The position numbers and the translations under genes are program-made. This document shows positions 59,773 to 64,000 of a stretch of 64,000 nt of DNA, piece after piece; the stretch's first letter is position 1, and the number at the start of each line of letters is the position of its first letter. This DNA comes from Pseudomonas sp. R76 (GTDB taxonomy: Bacteria > Pseudomonadota > Gammaproteobacteria > Pseudomonadales > Pseudomonadaceae), in NCBI RefSeq assembly GCF_009834565.1, contig NZ_CP019428.1, positions 2,604,001-2,668,000 of the forward strand, in the 5' to 3' direction. Below the pieces are notes generated by a model, which was given only the letters and a program-made list of their open reading frames with translations, did no database searches and was not told the origin of the DNA.

Positions 59773-60684
59773 ATGGCCGCGTATAACCTGCGCCAGCTCA
59801 GATATTTTGTTACCACGGCCGAGTGCGGCAGCGTCGCCGAGGCCTCGCGCAAGCTGTATATCGCGCAGCCGTCGGTGTCCACGGCGATCAAGCAGTTGGA
59901 AGACAGCTTCGGCGTGCAGCTGTTTATCCGCCATCACGCCCAGGGCGTTTCGCTCACGCCCAGCGGCGCGCGGTTTTATCGCAAGGCGCTGGAGCTGTTG
60001 CGGGTGGCCCACGAGTTCGAGCAGAACGCCTTGGCCGACAATGATGTGGTGGCGGGGCAGATCGACATCGGCTGCTTTGAGACGGTGGCGCCGTTGTATC
60101 TGCCGCGTTTGATTGCCGGCTTCAAGGCGCGCTGGCCGGGGGTGGAAATCCGCATTCGCGATGGCGAGCAGCAAGAGCTGGTGCAGGCGCTGACGGCGGG
60201 CAGTATTGATGTGGCGATGCTGTTTGAGCATGACTTGGGTGGCACGATTGAAACCACGCCGTTGATGCCGCCGCAGCAGCCATACGCGTTGCTGCCGGCG
60301 GATCATCGGTTTGCGCAGCAGGCCAAGGTGTCGTTGGCGGACCTGGTGCTGGAGCCTATGATTTTGCTGGATGTGCTGCCGAGCCGGACGTACTTCGTGA
60401 GCATCTTTGAAGAGCGTGGGCTGACGCCGAATATTGTGTTCAGCTCGCCGTCGATCGAGATGGTGCGGGGCATGGTCGGGCGCGGGTTTGGGTTTTCGAT
60501 TTTGGTGACCAAGCCGTTTACCGAGTACACCTATGATGGGCAGAAGGTGGTGTGTGTGCCGTTGGCTGAAACCGTGACCGGGTCGGGGCTGTCGGCGGTG
60601 TGGTTGCGGCGGGCGCCGCTGACCAAGCCGGTGCAGTTGTTTGTGGATTATTGCCGCGAAGAGCTGGCCCGTTTGCTGGGCTAG
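59773..60684 (+). CDS. LysR-family transcriptional regulator (CynR/CbbR-like)
   Basis: A 303-residue regulator. The helix-turn-helix covers about 18-48 (SVAEASRKLYIAQPSVSTAIKQLEDSFGVQLFIR), followed by the effector-binding domain (GQIDIGCFETVAPLYLPRLIAGF). GGAGG lies seven bases ahead of the ATG at 59773. Divergent from the NCS1 permease gene, which it probably controls in response to the imported compound. Repeats follow directly after its stop. Confidence 0.9.
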   Translation: MAAYNLRQLRYFVTTAECGSVAEASRKLYIAQPSVSTAIKQLEDSFGVQLFIRHHAQGVSLTPSGARFYRKALELLRVAHEFEQNALADNDVVAGQIDIGCFETVAPLYLPRLIAGFKARWPGVEIRIRDGEQQELVQALTAGSIDVAMLFEHDLGGTIETTPLMPPQQPYALLPADHRFAQQAKVSLADLVLEPMILLDVLPSRTYFVSIFEERGLTPNIVFSSPSIEMVRGMVGRGFGFSILVTKPFTEYTYDGQKVVCVPLAETVTGSGLSAVWLRRAPLTKPVQLFVDYCREELARLLG

Positions 60685-60689
60685 TGCTC

Positions 60690-60812
60690 GATCGTTCCCA
60701 CGCTCTGCGTGGGAATGCATCCGCTGACGCTCCGCGTCACGCTTGCGCTGAGGTCAATGGCGGGACGCGGAGCGTCCCTGGCGGTATTCCCACGCAGAGC
60801 GTGGGAACGATC
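60690..60812. repeat. 123-bp palindromic repeat, copy 1
   Basis: Opens GATCGTTCCCACGCTCTGCG and closes with the inverted CGCAGAGCGTGGGAACGATC. The middle holds GACGCTCCGCGTC and GACGCGGAGCGTCC. The same unit recurs at 61398-61500, 62515-62637 and 62816-62938. Frames across it are spurious. Confidence 0.88.
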
Positions 60813-60839
60813 ACGATCAGAAGGGCGAGCCTTTACCGG

Positions 60840-61229
60840 TTAACTTTCAGGCGCGTAGTTCTTGATACCCTCAACGCGCAGCCAATCGTTAAACAACTGG
60901 TTTGTGTTGTTTACGGCGTCCCGATATTTTGGACTGTAAGTACCGTCGGCTTTGTCTGGGTCGAAGTTGAAACTGAAGGTTTCAGTCTTCATCGGCCCAT
61001 CGCCATAGTCCAGGTCACTTGATGTCGGCTCCTGAATTGACACTTGGGTATCATTGCGCCTGGCCGCTTCACTGAGCAGGTCGATCACTCTCGGATAGTT
61101 TTCTTCCGTTACGGTGATGCGATTGTATTCATTGTTCGGCCTGTTATGGGCGTCAGCACTCCCTGCGCTTGGCGCCACTTGAGGTGTCATAGGGGAGAGA
61201 AAAAAAGCGGAAGGCGCAATGTTAGTCAT
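60840..61229 (-). CDS. Divergent, shortened phosphothreonine-lyase-like protein with hrp box
   Basis: A 129-residue protein. The Ser/Pro-rich start (MTNIAPSAFFLSPMTPQVAP) fits a type III signal. Residues 38-120 can be laid on residues 105-190 of the lyase at 61533: ITVTEENYPRVIDLL on ISVAQKDMAKAFEVV, and DPDKADGTYSPKY on KPDRTDGTYSPEH, with similar spacing. The catalytic Lys and His positions and the phosphate-binding Arg/Tyr are all replaced, and the C-terminal third is absent. It is therefore a pseudoenzyme or a degenerate relative kept under a perfect hrp box. AGGTG lies seven bases before the ATG at 61229. Homology is by eye and needs testing. Confidence 0.6.
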   Translation of the reverse strand: MTNIAPSAFFLSPMTPQVAPSAGSADAHNRPNNEYNRITVTEENYPRVIDLLSEAARRNDTQVSIQEPTSSDLDYGDGPMKTETFSFNFDPDKADGTYSPKYRDAVNNTNQLFNDWLRVEGIKNYAPES

Positions 61230-61282
61230 GGTGTACACCTAAAAATTGATGGGTATGTAAGCATCCAAGTCGGCTGCCTCTT

Positions 61283-61310
61283 TAAGTGGCGAACAAATTC
61301 TTTCAGTTCC
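61283..61310 (-). promoter_or_regulatory. hrp box (HrpL-type promoter), perfect match
   Basis: Minus strand GGAACT-N15-CCACTTA, matching GGAAC(C/T)-N15/16-CCACNNA at every defined position. It lies 54 bases upstream of the ATG at 61229. Confidence 0.75.
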
Positions 61311-61397
61311 CAGGCATTGTTCAGTAGGCGTGAGGCGAATTTTCACTCTCACTTCCCAGCAGCGTTTACACCTTAGGCACCGGTCGGTTACCTCATT

Positions 61398-61500
61398 GAT
61401 CGTTGCATCCGCTGACGCTCCGCGTCGCGCTTGCGCTGAGGTCAATGGCGGGACGCGGAGCGTCCCTGGCGGCGTTCCCACGCAGAGCGTGGGAACGATC
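61398..61500. repeat. Palindromic repeat, copy 2 (left hairpin deleted)
   Basis: Same unit as 60690-60812 but the left terminal hairpin is collapsed: GATCGTT runs straight into GCATCCGCTGACGC. The right half through GTGGGAACGATC is intact. It lies between the two lyase-like genes. Confidence 0.85.
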
Positions 61501-61532
61501 ATCAAGCCCGCTCCCACATTTGACCTGTATGG

Positions 61533-62267
61533 TCAGGGCGCAATGCCGGCGATGAGCTTGAAAAAGGGCTCTTGCTTCAATGCAGCACTTTGGCTTTCGG
61601 AGCCCACCCGGTCGCTTCGGTCTTCATTGCGATAAGACACGTATCCCCACGCTGGCGCCGATACATCGGAGGCGGGTTTGTGCTCACTTTTATTGATGCC
61701 TGCCTCTTGCAGCGCCTGCTCGATGGCCTTGACCAACGCCTGGATTTTCCCCATGTGTTCGGGGCTATAGGTGCCATCCGTGCGGTCGGGTTTGGGATAA
61801 AGCGTGAACTGGGCGCCCTGCGATATGCGCGTGTCCCTTGGGTCGGCGCGGCTGACATCGGTGGCTTTCCAGCTATTGATCGGGCTGTCTTCTGAATTAA
61901 TAAGCTTGCCGACAACTTCAAAGGCCTTGGCCATATCCTTTTGCGCGACGCTGATGTGGAACTTGTCGCCCACTGATCGGCCTTCTTCTTTGGCGGGCGT
62001 GCGCGTGAATTTGATAAAGGCGAAGTTTTTATATTTAAGGGCTTTGTTTTCGCTGCTCCATCCCGCAAAGATCTCACCCGTGGACTGCTTGGCGACCTCA
62101 TACGTCGGCACTCCATGATTGGGGGTAAAACTTACGTTTGCATGGCGCGCAACCTCGGCGTTGCTCATGTTCTCCAAGCCGCCGGTGTCAAAAGGGTTGC
62201 GGCCGTTAAACAGTAAGTCTTTGAAGCCCGAACCGAAAAAGGAGGCCGGGGGGGTGTCTACTCGCAT
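61533..62267 (-). CDS. Phosphothreonine lyase type III effector (OspF/SpvC/HopAI1 family)
   Basis: A 244-residue effector, the same size as SpvC (241). The family core is almost colinear: GDKFHISV (Lys102, His104), NSEDSPINSWKATD (Lys134), TRISQGAQFTLYPKPD (Arg147, Tyr157), then WGYVSYRNEDRSDR (Arg213, Arg220) and QEPFFKLI. These are the counterparts of SpvC Lys104, His106, Lys136, Arg148, Tyr158, Arg213 and Arg220, with Lys136 the base and His106 the acid. The enzyme removes phosphate from phosphothreonine of host MAP kinases by beta-elimination, irreversibly silencing immunity. No clear MAPK docking motif is seen at the N-terminus. A perfect hrp box lies 87 bases upstream. Confidence 0.9.
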   Translation of the reverse strand: MRVDTPPASFFGSGFKDLLFNGRNPFDTGGLENMSNAEVARHANVSFTPNHGVPTYEVAKQSTGEIFAGWSSENKALKYKNFAFIKFTRTPAKEEGRSVGDKFHISVAQKDMAKAFEVVGKLINSEDSPINSWKATDVSRADPRDTRISQGAQFTLYPKPDRTDGTYSPEHMGKIQALVKAIEQALQEAGINKSEHKPASDVSAPAWGYVSYRNEDRSDRVGSESQSAALKQEPFFKLIAGIAP

Positions 62268-62353
62268 GTGGAATACCTTTTTTTCGAAAAGATGCGGCAG
62301 TCACAGGACTGCTCAACACCTGGGCTTTTCGTACACAGATGAAAGTCGATATC

Positions 62354-62382
62354 TGTGTGGTTTCACACACGTTGCGAGTTCC
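62354..62382 (-). promoter_or_regulatory. hrp box (HrpL-type promoter), perfect match
   Basis: Minus strand GGAACT-N16-CCACACA, matching GGAAC(C/T)-N15/16-CCACNNA at every defined position. It lies 87 bases upstream of the ATG at 62267. Confidence 0.78.
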
Positions 62383-62467
62383 AATTCAGCCCCTCGCAAC
62401 GGGCTTATGCGCTGCGCACGACTGTCGCGAAGAGGGGCGTGAACGTGGGCTGAACAGAGGCCCAAAC

Positions 62468-62637
62468 TGTGGGAGCGAGCTTGCCCGCGAAAGCGGTGAA
62501 TCAGCCACCACATCGATCGTTCCCACGCTCTGCGTGGGAATGCATCCGCAGACGCTCCGCGTCACGCTTGCGCTGAGGTCAACGGCGGGACGCGGAGCGT
62601 CCCTGGCGGCATTCCCACGCAGAGCGTGGGAACGATC
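62468..62637. repeat. Single REP (62468-62491) and palindromic repeat copy 3 (62515-62637)
   Basis: TGTGGGAGCGAGCTTGCCCG is an unpaired REP half. Copy 3 of the 123-bp unit follows in full, with both terminal hairpins. It lies upstream of the lyase gene, beyond its hrp box. Confidence 0.85.
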
Positions 62638-62711
62638 ATCATAGGCGGCCCAGGTTGGTACTGCATGAGGGCGATTGACTACCGCGCTGTCAGGGTGAGC
62701 GCAGATCTAAA

Positions 62712-62938
62712 TGTGGGAGCTGGCTTGCCTGCGATGGCGGTGGCTAAGTTGGCAGAGGTGCTGGCTGACACACCGCCATCGCAGGCAAGCCAGCTCCCAC
62801 AGTAGATGTGTATTCGATCGTTCCCACGCTCTGCGTGGGAATGCATCCGCTGACGCTCCGCGTCACGCTTGCGCTGAGGTCAACGGCAGGACGCGGAGCG
62901 TCCCTGGCGGCATTCCCACGCAGAGCGTGGGAACGATC
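62712..62938. repeat. REP pair (62712-62801) and palindromic repeat copy 4 (62816-62938)
   Basis: TGTGGGAGCTGGCTTGCCTG at 62712 pairs with its inverted copy ending at 62801. Copy 4 of the 123-bp unit follows. No gene lies in 62383-62970. Confidence 0.87.
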
Positions 62939-62970
62939 AGGACGATCAGGCTGACAGGTTCGTGTTCGGC

Positions 62971-64000
62971 TTAAGCGCGAATCGAGTCGAGCATGCGCAG
63001 CAACATCGCCTCACAGCCCGCCAGCTGCTCCACACTCACAAATTCATCCGGCTTATGCCCCTGATCCATACTCCCAGGCCCGCACACCACGGTGGGAATC
63101 CCCACCGCATCAAACAACCCACCCTCGGTGCCAAACGCCACGGTGCCAAATTCCCGGGAACCGCTGAACGCCGCAATCAGTTCGGCAGCCTGGCTGCGCT
63201 CATCGGTGACCAACCCCGGATACGCCGACAACTCGGTAAACCGAATCGCACTCTGCGCACTCACGGCCTGCATGCGCGGCAGCACCTGTTGCTGTGCGTA
63301 GGCTTGCAGTTCTGAAGCCACCTCGGCTGGGTCCTGCGACGGCAACGCGCGAATCTCGAAATCAAACCGGCAATCCGCCGGCACGATGTTCAGCGCCTTG
63401 CCTCCCGAAATCACCCCGGTCTGCACGGTGCTGAACGGCGGGTCAAAGCGTGGGTCTTGCTTCTCGCGCAGGCGCTGGCCAATCCGGCCCAGTTCACCGA
63501 TCAACTCGGCCGCGTGTTCGATGGCATTCACGCCATAGGGCGCATACGCCGAATGGCAGGCCTCGCCATGCACATCACAACGCATCGCCAACTTGCCCTT
63601 ATGGCCAAGCACCGGCTTCAGCTCAGTCGGCTCGCCGATGATGCACAACATGGGTTTCACCGGCCGCTGCTCCAGCACCGCCAACAAAGAGCGCACGCCC
63701 AGGCAACCGACTTCTTCGTCGTAGGACAGGGCGATATGCACCGGCACGCGCAAGGTGGCCTTGACCAGCGCCGGCACCAGCGCCAGCACACAGGCGATGT
63801 AACCCTTCATATCCGCCGTGCCACGTCCAAACAGCTTGCCGTCGCGCTCGGTCAACGCAAAAGGCGGCACTGTCCATGGCTGGCCGTCCACCGGCACCAC
63901 ATCGGTGTGCCCCGACAGCACAATGCCCGGCAGTTCCACCGGGCCGATGCTGGCAAACAGGTTGGCCTTGCTGCGTTCTTCGTTGTAGACCAGCTCACTG
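62971..64000 (-). CDS. argE: Acetylornithine deacetylase ArgE (partial, start outside window)
   Basis: The last 343 codons; the frame runs open to the window edge. M20 metal-binding motifs are present: VLSGHTDVVPVDGQPW (metal His), FGRGTADMKGY (bridging Asp), LSYDEEVGCLGVRSLL (catalytic Glu pair) and GEPTELKPVLGHKGKLA, ending GPGSMDQGHKPDEFVSVEQL with the final metal His. The enzyme removes acetate from N-acetylornithine in arginine synthesis. The sequence (FGRGTADMKG with GEPT) fits the ArgE/DapE group rather than carboxypeptidase G2, and ArgE more than DapE. Confidence 0.85.
   Translation of the reverse strand, partial: SELVYNEERSKANLFASIGPVELPGIVLSGHTDVVPVDGQPWTVPPFALTERDGKLFGRGTADMKGYIACVLALVPALVKATLRVPVHIALSYDEEVGCLGVRSLLAVLEQRPVKPMLCIIGEPTELKPVLGHKGKLAMRCDVHGEACHSAYAPYGVNAIEHAAELIGELGRIGQRLREKQDPRFDPPFSTVQTGVISGGKALNIVPADCRFDFEIRALPSQDPAEVASELQAYAQQQVLPRMQAVSAQSAIRFTELSAYPGLVTDERSQAAELIAAFSGSREFGTVAFGTEGGLFDAVGIPTVVCGPGSMDQGHKPDEFVSVEQLAGCEAMLLRMLDSIRA

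Noticed and set aside
1..64000. tRNA or rRNA genes
   Set aside because: No cloverleaf with a T-arm GGTTCRANYCC plus matching acceptor, and no rRNA-like stretch was found on either strand.

Overview
The window is a 64 kb chromosomal stretch of a fluorescent-group Pseudomonas. The evidence is high GC coding DNA with Pseudomonas codon use, many 24-bp REP pairs (TGTGGGAGCGGGCTTGCTCG type) in convergent intergenic gaps, and many pirin, GlxA/AraC, LysR, LysE and MocR genes of types usual in this group. Most of it is ordinary soil-pseudomonad content: small transporters, efflux, redox enzymes and their regulators.

Layout. 1-1.9 kb: end of a NitT/TauT-type ABC importer operon. 1.9-14.3 kb: regulators and small enzymes, including a GlxA-type regulator split by one in-frame stop, a secreted protein made of nine 13-residue repeats, and two facing winged-helix/ATPase regulators, one apparently truncated. 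14.3-16.6 kb: a very long palindromic intergenic repeat split by an IS481-family element. 16.6-25.5 kb: flavin monooxygenase, two-component system, MocR regulator facing a TIM-barrel enzyme and a LysE exporter, MASE2-GGDEF cyclase, exported M20 peptidase. 25.7-31 kb: Rhs polymorphic toxin with a downstream candidate immunity gene. 31-41.7 kb: RND efflux operon facing an MFS exporter, pirin, MscS-like channel with a cNMP-type domain, TetR, a hydrolase remnant, LysE and AraC. 41.8-47.3 kb: an unrecognised 1153-residue protein, two GNATs and a small repeat protein. 47.5-50.2 kb: mesX-mesD-flavin reductase, a folate-independent methionine synthase locus.

50.3-62.4 kb is the accessory part. An AT-richer two-gene Gabija-like defence operon (OLD nuclease plus UvrD-like helicase) lies at 51.3-55.4 kb and has a nine-G tract in the nuclease gene. 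Beyond it are three genes that I read as a scattered type III effector set. The gene at 61533-62267 is a clear member of the OspF/SpvC/HopAI1 phosphothreonine lyase family with its catalytic residues intact. The gene at 60840-61229 looks like a shortened, catalytically dead relative. The gene at 56503-57447 encodes an unrecognised Ser-rich-start protein. The first two have perfect hrp boxes (GGAACT-N15/16-CCACNNA) upstream and the third has one with a single mismatch, so all three are probably switched on by an HrpL/RspL-type sigma factor encoded elsewhere. No type III apparatus gene is in the window. The third gene sits in a module flanked by about 105-bp direct repeats that carry the 3' end and terminator of the neighbouring permease gene. 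The window ends inside argE.

No tRNA, rRNA or CRISPR array was seen. Functions rest on motifs and family resemblance read by eye; no database search was run.
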